From MGIIb-P sp963934015 (lineage in GTDB: Archaea; Thermoplasmatota; Poseidoniia; Poseidoniales; Thalassarchaeaceae), in the NCBI GenBank assembly GCA_963934015.1, contig CAWVWT010000029.1:1-16486 (forward strand): a DNA stretch of 16,486 nucleotides, in the 5' to 3' direction. Position numbers and translations under genes: made by a program. The stretch's first letter is position 1. Every line of letters begins with the position of its first letter. The notes below the pieces were generated by a model that was not told where the DNA came from, ran no database searches, and saw only the letters and a program-made list of their open reading frames with translations. Below, one piece after another: positions 6,016 to 13,223 of this stretch.

Positions 6016-8313
6016 TTAACTATTATTGAAGCGTTTTCGAACAGAAAACCAACCAATTCCAATGAAGAAAATTATGAATAAAACACCCAACCCAACCCAA
6101 GGAAAACCATCAGTAGCCACCCCAAGATTTTGTAAATCATTGACACCATCCTCTGTATTGTTATCTTCGGCCCCCACTTCAGGTTCAGGCTCTGGGTAGA
6201 TACAAGTTCCATCATCGATCTCTGCGAGATTGTCGAAATTGGTCGCATTGAAGTCCATACACCCCTCGATTGGCGGTTCAGGCTCTGGGTAGATACAGGT
6301 CCCACCATCGATCTCTGCGAGATTGTCGAAATTGGTTGCATTGGAGTCCATACACCCCTCGATTGGCGGTTCAGGTTCAACCTCAACAATCAGGCCCAAA
6401 ACACCCTTCACAGCCAACCCGAAGCCCAACATATCTCCATCACTACCAAGAACACCAGAGTAGTTTCCAACCCCTACAAGTTCTGCACTGACTTCAATCG
6501 TAACATTCTCAATTCCAATCAATTCAGAAGCGAGTACTTGCACTCGCTCCGTCCCCTCAAGGGAGTCATTGCTACTGATTCGCGTGCCATCTGGTAGAAC
6601 CACAGCTACATTCAGATTATCTGATACAGCACCAAACGGTCTTTGATTGAAAGATAGGAATACCTCTAAATCTTCACCATCAATCAATGAAAAATCCCAC
6701 GACATATTTTCACCCTGTACAAGGAACGGGCCTTGCGCGCTTGTCCCATTCCACTTCGACGAGATGACTTGTTCAAGGGGCCGACTCCCATTCGCCGACA
6801 ACCATTCGCCAACCAGAAGCATGCGTGTTGTTTCGTTCATCATGTAGGAATCATGGATCCAGATATTCGCTGAAGAGTTTGTACTGTAGTCAATGAGGTT
6901 GGCAAGATTTGGACGCCCCCAGCCTTGCTGAGCATCGGGCGCCGTATCCGCAGGCAAGGACTCAGCCGATAACGCCAACAACGCACGTAATTGAGGGCCA
7001 GATGGCACAAATCCTTCCTCAGTAAACCAACCATCTTGCACCATTTGTTGGATGACGGCCGTAATGGATGCCCCCAACGGAGTAGACATACTCGTGCCCG
7101 TGCTTGAGCGCATATCATCGTTGAATGACGAGAGGTTACCATCCGCAGATGCAGAGACAATGCCAACTGCAGGTGTGGCTATGAAATTACCACGCAAACC
7201 TTCCTCTGTCGGTCCCTGAGAAGAAGAAGTGTAGAGGTCTGTTGAATTGTCACTCAGGGTGCCACCTACTGAAACAACATTTCTCGCATTGGCAGGCTCA
7301 TAGAATTTCGAAGGATTGTTTCCTGGTGCGATGAATGCGAGCGACCACGGCACCTCTCGATGCCATAGATCCAACTCAGCACTGCGGAGAGTGTAAGCCT
7401 CAGTATCATCACCCCAACTATCAGAATGAATGACAGCACCATTGGCAACAGCTTCCGCCAGCAACCAATCAACAGTGGGTTCAGACCACCCAGATTCGTT
7501 GACAACATCTTGGAATAATACGCGGGCACCATGTGAAGGACTCACACCATCACTCATGTTTCCATTCCACAAATCACAAACCAACGTTCCAGCAATATGC
7601 GTCCCATGTTTGTAATCGGCCTGACCGGAATGATCACCATCATCGATGGTGGTATTGACGAGAACAACCTTGCGATGGTTCACACCCACCTCACCAATTG
7701 CAGTCCCATTTTCACTGAAGCAAGCGTGATCCAATTCGATTCCAGAGTCAGCGACACCAATAATGACTCCAGACCCATTTAATCCTAAATTCCAAGCGGG
7801 GTGTCCCCCCATCGAATTGTTTTCCATGATGCTTGCGGACAAGCCATTTCTCGCTTTTGTCTCAAGCAACGGTTCAACCCACCATATACCTGGAATCGAA
7901 TCGAACACTATTGGATCTACACCTTGAATCTCGAACGAGGTTGGTAGAGAACTAGTTTCACTAGCCAATTGTAAGTTTTCAATTTTGAATGATGACAAGA
8001 TGTTCCATTGCGCGTGAGAAGGCAATCGCGGCTCTAGCACAACACGATATCCATCTGCAACGACTCCACGGAGTAATTTACCCTCATCGAACCGGAAGTC
8101 ACCATGGTCGCCCCAAACTAGCACCTCTGTTGATGTGATTTGCCGTAATGGCTCAAGACCACCATCCCGAAGTGTAACCCAATCTGCATGCCCCCATCCA
8201 CCTTCACGAACAACAACCCACTCCCCCTCGATCACTGGAGCCTCAGGTAACGACCACGCCCCCGAAACAGGTGCGAGAAGCAGCACACACAGTAGTAGTG
8301 CCGAGCGTCGCAT
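6016..8313 (-). CDS. secreted, membrane-anchored subtilisin-like serine protease (S8)
   Basis: A 765-aa exported protease. Residues 1-19 are a signal peptide. A pro-region of about 150 residues leads to the S8 catalytic domain with D189 (VADSG), H236 (HGTHIAG), oxyanion-hole N332 (APGNN) and S408 (GTSMSTP), so the triad is intact. A beta-rich domain follows (about 480-640) and resembles a P/jelly-roll domain. Two 31-residue repeats (GCMDxNATNFDN...GTCIYPEPEP, about 653-711) are Asp/Asn-rich with two Cys each, like Ca-binding stalk repeats of marine archaeal and bacterial surface proteins. A transmembrane helix (about 739-756) and a basic RKRFNNS end anchor it. It probably degrades proteins at the cell surface. 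ATG 8313 is the natural start. It is divergent from L18Ae and upstream of the actin gene. Confidence 0.92.
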   Translation of the reverse strand: MRRSALLLCVLLLAPVSGAWSLPEAPVIEGEWVVVREGGWGHADWVTLRDGGLEPLRQITSTEVLVWGDHGDFRFDEGKLLRGVVADGYRVVLEPRLPSHAQWNILSSFKIENLQLASETSSLPTSFEIQGVDPIVFDSIPGIWWVEPLLETKARNGLSASIMENNSMGGHPAWNLGLNGSGVIIGVADSGIELDHACFSENGTAIGEVGVNHRKVVLVNTTIDDGDHSGQADYKHGTHIAGTLVCDLWNGNMSDGVSPSHGARVLFQDVVNESGWSEPTVDWLLAEAVANGAVIHSDSWGDDTEAYTLRSAELDLWHREVPWSLAFIAPGNNPSKFYEPANARNVVSVGGTLSDNSTDLYTSSSQGPTEEGLRGNFIATPAVGIVSASADGNLSSFNDDMRSSTGTSMSTPLGASITAVIQQMVQDGWFTEEGFVPSGPQLRALLALSAESLPADTAPDAQQGWGRPNLANLIDYSTNSSANIWIHDSYMMNETTRMLLVGEWLSANGSRPLEQVISSKWNGTSAQGPFLVQGENMSWDFSLIDGEDLEVFLSFNQRPFGAVSDNLNVAVVLPDGTRISSNDSLEGTERVQVLASELIGIENVTIEVSAELVGVGNYSGVLGSDGDMLGFGLAVKGVLGLIVEVEPEPPIEGCMDSNATNFDNLAEIDGGTCIYPEPEPPIEGCMDFNATNFDNLAEIDDGTCIYPEPEPEVGAEDNNTEDGVNDLQNLGVATDGFPWVGLGVLFIIFFIGIGWFSVRKRFNNS
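6184..6369 (-). repeat. two tandem 93-bp repeats inside the subtilase gene
   Basis: Copies at 6184-6276 and 6277-6369 differ at only 5 of 93 positions by eye. Each encodes 31 residues including two Cys and an acidic PEPEP spacer. The near-identity at DNA level suggests a recent duplication and a copy number that may vary between strains. Confidence 0.9.
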
Positions 8314-8354
8314 GGCAACCCGAACCCACCATCAATCATCAAACATCTCCCATT

Positions 8355-8367
8355 ATGACAAACGGTG
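8355..8367 (+). promoter_or_regulatory. leader motif ATGACAAACGGTG, copy 1 (before L18Ae)
   Basis: The 13-mer, preceded by CATT, recurs at 12249-12261 before the receiver-like gene, there preceded by CATG. In both places its final GTG is in frame with the downstream gene. It could be part of a promoter, a conserved leader, or a true alternative start. Confidence 0.35.
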
Positions 8368-8400
8368 CGCTTAAACGAGAAAGGTCGGTGGGCCGGCTCG

Positions 8401-8664
8401 ATGCAGGCATTCAGAGCAACCGGGACCTTCCCGAACGGGCGTACCATTCAGCCATTCACAAAGGACGTCGTCGCAGCCGACGAAGTCGATGCCCGCCACC
8501 GAGTTTACTCCTTCTTTGGCAGCCGCCATGGTGTTAATCGACGCTTCGTCAATATCGTTGATATTACCCAAATTGAGCCCACCGAATCCAAGGAACCAGT
8601 AGTAATTTCGGCATTTCGTGACACACACGATTTCTCAACAGTAGAAGTTGCAGAAGAAGAGTGA
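8401..8664 (+). CDS. rpl18a: 50S ribosomal protein L18Ae (LX/L20A)
   Basis: An 87-aa protein starting MQAFRATGTF...GRTIQPFTKDVVAADE and continuing with VYSFFGSRHGVNRRFVNI, the standard outline of archaeal LX (eukaryotic eL20/L18a), a protein of the large ribosomal subunit. Archaeal LX is usually 58-80 aa; this one has a slightly longer acidic tail ending VEVAEEE. I chose the ATG at 8401 because the family begins M-x-A-F-R-x-T-G; an in-frame GTG at 8365 would add 12 residues with no family support. In many euryarchaea this gene is followed by prefoldin alpha and ftsY; here those are 1.3 kb further on, after a convergent gene and a DoxX-like gene. It ends 1 nt from the stop of the convergent nucleotidyltransferase. 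Confidence 0.9.
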   Translation: MQAFRATGTFPNGRTIQPFTKDVVAADEVDARHRVYSFFGSRHGVNRRFVNIVDITQIEPTESKEPVVISAFRDTHDFSTVEVAEEE

Positions 8665-8665
8665 C

Positions 8666-9445
8666 TCAACCTACAATCTTTTGAATCGCTGCAAGCGTTT
8701 CAGGCGTCTTAATTCCCATCATTTCGATTTCTGTGGCGATTGGCACACCTTCGACCCCCAATTCCGCCAACAAACACCCTCTCACCATTTCATTGGGGAA
8801 TCCGAGCTCACCAGATTTTGTGGCATAGCGATTTTCTTCAATAACATATAATTCATCATGTAAACCACTCAACACAGCATCTAGAGCTGAGCGGCTGACC
8901 CAATACGCACCGATGTTGGTCTCACCCCGTGCCGGCATTTCTGCCCCCTCAAGGTGCGTTTCTACAGAACCACAGACATATCCCTTTGAATCTCTCAGTA
9001 AAGGAGCGTAAGGATCATCCATGATCACGGTGGCCAACGTGAATCCGAGTTGTTGTTCAATATGTACATCCAATGCCCCTTCGATGGTTTCTGTTCGTAC
9101 CAGGGGTTGTGTCCCAAACGATACGTAGACGTGCTCGATTGGTGCAAGTAAGTGTTCAAGGGAATCATACACAGCATTTCCTGTGCCCAACGCATGTTCT
9201 TGAGTAACAATTCGACACCCCAACCCAGCAAGCGCCACTTCGTATTCTGCTTCACGCCCCGGCGGTACAACGATGATAAATTGTGAAAATTCAAGATTCC
9301 CCCCGAGTAAACCCTCCACGACAAATCGTGTTGCCGGCATCCCACCCACTTCGAGGAGGGGTTTGTGTGTAGTCACACCACCCGCCAACATTCGGCTGCC
9401 CTTCCCACCGCACAGAAGTACAGCAGCAAGTGCGACCATATCCAT
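8666..9445 (-). CDS. GlmU/MobA-like nucleotidyltransferase domain protein
   Basis: A 259-aa single-domain nucleotidyltransferase of the sugar-1-phosphate type. Visible: the NTP-binding loop LCGGKGSRM followed by HKPLLEVGG (11-35, with R18 and K28), Q82 and LGTGNA (86-91) like GlmU's Q...LGTGHA, ETNIGAYW (175-182) and GIKTPE (244-249) like the GVNTRE end of GlmU. It has no left-handed beta-helix acetyltransferase domain. The expected metal-binding Asp (GD.PL in GlmU) is Thr here: FGTQPLV (110-116), so activity or substrate may differ. The likely reaction is NTP + sugar phosphate to NDP-sugar + PPi. ATG 9445 is favoured because family members begin about 5 residues before the first strand; ATG 9439 and ATG 9499 are also possible. 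A sugar substrate fits the Gfo/Idh and SDR genes further on. Confidence 0.82.
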   Translation of the reverse strand: MDMVALAAVLLCGGKGSRMLAGGVTTHKPLLEVGGMPATRFVVEGLLGGNLEFSQFIIVVPPGREAEYEVALAGLGCRIVTQEHALGTGNAVYDSLEHLLAPIEHVYVSFGTQPLVRTETIEGALDVHIEQQLGFTLATVIMDDPYAPLLRDSKGYVCGSVETHLEGAEMPARGETNIGAYWVSRSALDAVLSGLHDELYVIEENRYATKSGELGFPNEMVRGCLLAELGVEGVPIATEIEMMGIKTPETLAAIQKIVG

Positions 9446-9542
9446 TGGGACCGCAACTAGGTTCTTCAGACCAACGGCAGAAAATAAACGATTCTTCATA
9501 AGTGAATAGTCGCTAATGCGTAATACCCATGGTGGTACAATA

Positions 9543-9908
9543 ATGGAAACAATAACGACAATAATTCAACTGACAATCGCAACAGTGATTTTCTTTGTGT
9601 GGACAATACGATTCAATTGGGACACAAATTACCGCGGTGGCCAAGCAAAAAACATGCGAGAAGAATTCCGAGTATACGGATTACCAGAGTGGTCATTACC
9701 CCTGGTTGGTTCAGCAAAAATTGCCCTCGCAGTCACTCTTGTAGCAGGCATTTGGATTCCACTTCCAGTAAAGACAGCTGCCATGTTCATGGCTGCTTTG
9801 ATGGCGGGCGCAGTACTCATGCACCTACGAATCCGCTCTGATAACATTAGCAAGGCAATGCCCGCCATGGGCATGCTTGCCATGTCACTATTCGTTGCAG
9901 CAGCGTGA
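9543..9908 (+). CDS. DoxX-like small integral membrane protein
   Basis: A 121-aa, four-helix membrane protein. The first helix is at about residues 4-20; later segments contain YGLPEWSLPLVGSAKIALAV (about 45-64), a helix ending in GAVLMHLRIRSDN and a final helix. This is the layout of the DoxX_2/DoxX-like family, in which a G-x-P-E/x-x-G-x-x-K/E loop and a mid-protein H-x-R are common. The exact function of the family is not settled; some members go with quinone or thiosulfate oxidation. ATG 9543 is preferred over ATG 9516 since GGTGG (9534-9538) sits just before it. It is divergent from the nucleotidyltransferase and precedes prefoldin alpha by about 60 nt. Confidence 0.8.
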   Translation: METITTIIQLTIATVIFFVWTIRFNWDTNYRGGQAKNMREEFRVYGLPEWSLPLVGSAKIALAVTLVAGIWIPLPVKTAAMFMAALMAGAVLMHLRIRSDNISKAMPAMGMLAMSLFVAAA

Positions 9909-9957
9909 AAAAACACCCATCGACGGCTTGATGATACCCGAGCGGGTCGACCGGCCC

Positions 9958-9962
9958 GGAGG
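9958..9962 (+). promoter_or_regulatory. Shine-Dalgarno GGAGG setting the prefoldin alpha start
   Basis: GGAGG lies 7 nt before the GTG at 9970. It is the strongest ribosome-binding site near this gene and favours this start over the in-frame ATG at 9931. Confidence 0.6.
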
Positions 9963-9969
9963 ACTGGTA

Positions 9970-10464
9970 GTGGAGCAGCAAGAATTGCAGCGAATTGCAC
10001 AACTTGTCGAGATGAACCGGCAGAAGATGGCACGCATCGAAGAGCAGGTTTCAAAGTTATCAGAGATACGACTTGAACAACTCGGAGTCATTGCAGCACT
10101 CAAAGTTCTCGATACCCAACAATCGACTATGATCCCATTGGGGGGTGGCGTTCAATTGCCCGCTACACCCAAAGGAGATACGGTTGTTATCGACATCGGC
10201 TCTGGTGTACAGGCAGAGAAACCTAGAGTAGAAGCGATTAGCATTCTAGAATCTCGACTTGAAGAGGTTCAAGATGTATTGTCCACACTACAGAACGAAT
10301 TTACTGAGACCGAAACGGTGGTCACGGAATTGGCAAACACATTCACTGAAGCAGCAAAGGTTTTGCAGGAAACCGTCGAGGAAGAACCCGAACAAGAGGA
10401 GACCCCCTCCAAGCCAAAACATCGTCGCCGAAAACATGGCACCGAATTTACATTAGATGATTAG
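9970..10464 (+). CDS. pfdA: prefoldin subunit alpha
   Basis: A 164-aa subunit of the archaeal prefoldin (GimC) chaperone, an alpha2-beta4 jellyfish-shaped hexamer that hands unfolded proteins to the thermosome. An N-terminal helix (EQQELQRIAQLVEMNRQKM...) and a C-terminal helix (about 86-137) form the coiled-coil arm. Between them, PLGGGVQLPA (56-65) and DIGSGVQAEK (75-84) form the two beta hairpins typical of the alpha subunit. A basic tail (PKHRRRKHG) follows an acidic stretch, making it longer than the usual 140-150 aa. The GTG at 9970 has a GGAGG site 7 nt upstream; the ATG at 9931 would add 13 residues not found in the family. Its stop is 8 nt before the ftsY ATG, so the two are co-transcribed. 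Confidence 0.9.
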   Translation: MEQQELQRIAQLVEMNRQKMARIEEQVSKLSEIRLEQLGVIAALKVLDTQQSTMIPLGGGVQLPATPKGDTVVIDIGSGVQAEKPRVEAISILESRLEEVQDVLSTLQNEFTETETVVTELANTFTEAAKVLQETVEEEPEQEETPSKPKHRRRKHGTEFTLDD

Positions 10465-10472
10465 GTGATGAA

Positions 10473-11846
10473 ATGGGATTCTTTGATCGGTTCAAAAAAC
10501 GTGTCAAGGAAGTTGTTGATGAAACTGATTTGGATGCACTAACCGTAGAAGCGGACAGCCAAGAGGCAGAAGAACCGATTGCAAGCCCCCCCACCACCCC
10601 ACCTCAGAAAGAATGGGACAACATCTCAGAAATCGATGTACCAGTTGAAGAAGCCCCCCCTGCAGACGATGAGTGGGATGAGTGGGATGATGAGCCCGAA
10701 CCTCAACCCACTACAACCACTTCCAAAAAAGAACGCAAGCAGTTAGAACGGGAAAGGAAGCGCAAACAGAAGGCAAAGAAACAACTTGCGAAGAAAGGAT
10801 ACGATATCGACCAGGTCACGCGACCAGATGGTTCGAGGGTAGATCTGCACGTGATGAGATCAACAACAGGTAGAAAATTGGTAGAAGTAGAACAGGCCCC
10901 AAGAATGTCCTCCGGCAAAAAAACAGTTGAAACCGACAAAGGCGTCGAGTTCGACATAGATCTGGGCGGCGGTGTTGTTGAGAAAGGTGGCCGTGTTATC
11001 AAAGAAGGACCGGTCTTTGACGACCTCTTAGAAGAACTCGAGCTAATGATGCTTGAAGCAGATATGGGCAGCCGCGCAATGGAAGCGGTATTGATTGCTC
11101 TGCGAAGCGAACTCATCGGTAGCCGATTGCGAAGAGGCGCAGATTTAACAAAAGTAATCGAGGCGAGCCTAAAGCGTGCACTGCGCAGTCTTTTGGCAGC
11201 TGGATACTGGGATTTTAATGCAACAGTGGATGAGATGATTGAGTCAGGGGACACCCCAGTCATCATCATGATGGTTGGTGTTAATGGCACTGGAAAAACC
11301 ACTACCACAGCCAAGATTGCTCACCGCCTTAAGGCCGAAGGACGAACAGTCGTTCTCGCGGCTGCAGATACATTCCGTGCAGGAGCAATCGATCAATTGG
11401 AGACTCATGCAGAACGCATTGGTGTACGCTGTGTGTCCAGTGAGCGTGGTGGAGATTCTGCTGCCATCGCTAGAGACGCCGTTGAAAGCGCGAAGGCCCG
11501 TGGTGCGGACGTTGTCATCGTCGATACTGCCGGCCGCATGACAAACAAAATCAATCTCATGAATGAATTGGAAAAAGTACACCGTGTAGCACAACCACAT
11601 CTCGTTTTGTTTGTCGGCGATGCACTTGCTGGTAACGACGCGGTCGAACAAGCAGTCGAATTCCAGCGTATGCTCAAATTTGATGGAGCAGTATTGTGCA
11701 AACTCGATACAGACGCTAAAGGTGGCGCCGCACTATCGATTGCCCATGCAACCGGCCGACCAATCGTTTTAGCAGGCGTCGGCCAAAACTATGATGACTT
11801 ACAACAGTTTGACCCAGATTGGCTATTACAGATGATGTTTGAGTGA
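10473..11846 (+). CDS. ftsY: signal recognition particle receptor FtsY
   Basis: The SRP receptor GTPase docks SRP-bound ribosomes at the membrane. Of its 457 aa, residues 1-80 are an acidic A domain with repeated EWD units. A Lys/Arg-rich helix (about 85-108) is followed by an unusual beta-rich stretch (about 110-178). The N domain starts near 180. The G domain has G1 GVNGTGKTT (269-277), DTFRAGAIDQL (299-309), DTAGR (351-355), CKLD (409-412, guanine specificity), AKGGAALS and a closing GVGQNYDDLQQFD. The GVNGTGKTT and DTFRAGA forms and the long N-terminus mark FtsY rather than Ffh/SRP54, which would have a C-terminal M domain. GGTGA (10464-10468) lies 4 nt before the ATG. The same site with the same spacing occurs before the next gene. 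Confidence 0.96.
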   Translation: MGFFDRFKKRVKEVVDETDLDALTVEADSQEAEEPIASPPTTPPQKEWDNISEIDVPVEEAPPADDEWDEWDDEPEPQPTTTTSKKERKQLERERKRKQKAKKQLAKKGYDIDQVTRPDGSRVDLHVMRSTTGRKLVEVEQAPRMSSGKKTVETDKGVEFDIDLGGGVVEKGGRVIKEGPVFDDLLEELELMMLEADMGSRAMEAVLIALRSELIGSRLRRGADLTKVIEASLKRALRSLLAAGYWDFNATVDEMIESGDTPVIIMMVGVNGTGKTTTTAKIAHRLKAEGRTVVLAAADTFRAGAIDQLETHAERIGVRCVSSERGGDSAAIARDAVESAKARGADVVIVDTAGRMTNKINLMNELEKVHRVAQPHLVLFVGDALAGNDAVEQAVEFQRMLKFDGAVLCKLDTDAKGGAALSIAHATGRPIVLAGVGQNYDDLQQFDPDWLLQMMFE

Positions 11847-11855
11847 GGTGAAATT

Positions 11856-12227
11856 GTGGACGATATACTTCAGAGTGACGAAAGCCAGAGATTTTTCTCG
11901 TTGATTTCAATGCTCCAGCGTAGCGCTATGACTCATATCGGCATGCTTCCTGATGGGGAAGGCATGGTTCACTTCAATTTAGGTGAAGCAAAGGCCGCAA
12001 TTGATCTGTTGGACACCCTGGAAACTCGAACCAAGGGCAATCTTGAGGAGGTGGAAGAAACCATTCTTCGCGGCCTCATTTCAGAATTAAAAATGCATTT
12101 TGTTCGCGCACCAGAGCGTCAAAAGGAAATTGATGCCGAGATGAAACGCCAGGAGGCGTTGAAAGAAACATTCACTTCCCCTGAAACGGCACCATCAGAC
12201 ACTCTCATCGATGATGAGGAGGAATGA
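11856..12227 (+). CDS. DUF1844 domain protein
   Basis: A 123-aa soluble protein. Residues 10-85 fit DUF1844: FFSLISMLQRSAMTHIGML, then an F/L-x-LGEAKAAIDLLDTLETRTKGNL core and EEVEETILRGLISELKMHF. The rest is a charged helix and an acidic tail ending IDDEEE. DUF1844 has no established function. The GTG at 11856 is preceded by GGTGA (11847-11851) at a 4-nt spacing, identical to the ftsY start, and the gene follows the ftsY stop by 9 nt. It is therefore almost certainly co-expressed with the SRP receptor, and a role around membrane targeting or translation is possible. Confidence 0.82.
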   Translation: MDDILQSDESQRFFSLISMLQRSAMTHIGMLPDGEGMVHFNLGEAKAAIDLLDTLETRTKGNLEEVEETILRGLISELKMHFVRAPERQKEIDAEMKRQEALKETFTSPETAPSDTLIDDEEE

Positions 12228-12248
12228 GTCCGACCCGTATCATTCATG

Positions 12249-12261
12249 ATGACAAACGGTG
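12249..12261 (+). promoter_or_regulatory. leader motif ATGACAAACGGTG, copy 2 (before the receiver-like gene)
   Basis: Identical in 13 of 13 bases to 8355-8367. Its final GTG (12259) is in frame with the downstream receiver-like gene, as in the L18Ae case, and it lies in the 52-nt gap after the DUF1844 gene. It could mark a second promoter inside the operon. Confidence 0.35.
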
Positions 12262-12279
12262 TCCGGGGGGTTGAGCGAC

Positions 12280-12921
12280 ATGGTCAGGGTAACCACTACA
12301 GATGATCCAGACGCACAACTCGTGCTGATTGTCGACAACAACCCCATGGGCACGATGCGCCTATCTCAAATCTTCACCCAGAAGGGTTGGAGGATTGAAA
12401 TTTGTGAAGATGGCGACCTTGCCGTGGACACCTACGTCCAACATCTCCCTGATCTGGTTTTGTTATCTCTTGACCTCCCCACTATGGATGGCCATACAGC
12501 CGCATTGGAAATGCGGGAATCGGACCCCCATGCAAGAATTGCATTCATGGCTTCACGCAATCAACGCCAACTTGCTTCAGATGCAACCCACTCAGCCGGT
12601 GCAGTTGCGTGGCTAGAGAAGCCGGTGACACAAACCATCATTGATGACAATTGGGAGATGATTATGGGTGAAATCCCAGAGGCCCCAGGACTCGAAGACC
12701 TCGACAAACTCTACCCTGAGGATGTCGATAGTATGCGAGCTAAGCGCGATGACGAAGAGGTCGTAGACGTATCCACCGCTATGCCACTTCCTGCACTACC
12801 ACTCCCCACCCCAATACCTGTGGGCGAACCCACCAAAAAGAAAGGTAGAAAAGTCAAGTTTTTATTGATTGTAATCGCTCTTTGTGCGATCGGTGGGGCC
12901 GCGTATTATTTCCTCATCTAA
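12280..12921 (+). CDS. tail-anchored pseudo-receiver (degenerate response regulator) protein
   Basis: A 213-aa protein with a CheY-like receiver fold (about 13-125), an acidic/Pro-rich linker (PALPLPTPIPVGEP) and a single C-terminal helix (about 194-212) after KKKGRKVK, so it should be tail-anchored with the receiver in the cytoplasm. The receiver has D19 (followed by N20), the DLVLLSLDLPTMDG strand/loop and K114 in WLEKPV. Counting back from P67, the phosphoacceptor position is S63, not Asp, and the usual Thr/Ser switch is A91. Phosphorylation in the normal way is unlikely. The ATG at 12280 is chosen; GTG 12259 and TTG 12271 are in-frame alternatives, and a GGGGGG run (12265-12270) may serve as ribosome-binding site. 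No histidine kinase is nearby. Its stop overlaps the convergent gene by 4 nt. Confidence 0.8.
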   Translation: MVRVTTTDDPDAQLVLIVDNNPMGTMRLSQIFTQKGWRIEICEDGDLAVDTYVQHLPDLVLLSLDLPTMDGHTAALEMRESDPHARIAFMASRNQRQLASDATHSAGAVAWLEKPVTQTIIDDNWEMIMGEIPEAPGLEDLDKLYPEDVDSMRAKRDDEEVVDVSTAMPLPALPLPTPIPVGEPTKKKGRKVKFLLIVIALCAIGGAAYYFLI

Positions 12922-13223
12922 TCTTGCACCAAACGAACGGATGCAGATTCAGAAGGCGCCACTGCTGATGGGGTTTGAACAGGTACATGCATCGTATTCT
13001 GTACTGGAACCAAACTCGATGCCATATATGGGACCACAATACTTCCTGCCGGTGCATCCAATACTTTCTCAATACGCGTTCCAGCACTATCGAGTAAGGT
13101 AGAATCCAATTGGTCAATTCGCAAATCTAATTTGTTATAGGAATTCCATTGCCACCAACCAATCCAACCAATGACTCCAGTTAGAACGAGGACCATGAAC
13201 CAACCAACCAACGATTCCATCAT
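12918..13223 (-). CDS. small N-terminally anchored membrane protein, function unknown
   Basis: A 101-aa protein of no family I recognise. Residues 5-26 form one transmembrane helix rich in Gly and Trp (GWFMVLVLTGVIGWIGWWQW). A charged helical segment follows (about 30-55, KLDLRIDQLDS...), then a Pro/Val/Ser-rich, low-complexity tail. Start ATG 13223 overlaps the pyrF stop in an ATGA arrangement and has GGAGTGG just upstream. Translational coupling to pyrF is likely. An upstream ATG at 13253 would overlap pyrF by 34 nt and is less likely. Confidence 0.65.
   Translation of the reverse strand: MMESLVGWFMVLVLTGVIGWIGWWQWNSYNKLDLRIDQLDSTLLDSAGTRIEKVLDAPAGSIVVPYMASSLVPVQNTMHVPVQTPSAVAPSESASVRLVQD

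Noticed and set aside
6184..6369. Tandem repeats as a CRISPR array
   Set aside because: Only two 93-bp units with no spacers, in frame within a protein-coding gene.
4932..8313. Idea of a magnetosome island
   Set aside because: Apart from the MamK-like actin there are no mam genes; subtilase and cupredoxin are ordinary surface proteins here.
10703..11314. 203-codon minus-strand frame opposite ftsY
   Set aside because: Low-complexity Ser-rich product and no start signal; ftsY motifs on the plus strand explain the region.
12259..12279. GTG 12259 as the start of the pseudo-receiver gene
   Set aside because: It would begin inside the repeated leader motif with no ribosome-binding site; the ATG at 12280 is a simpler start. 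It is still noted as an alternative.
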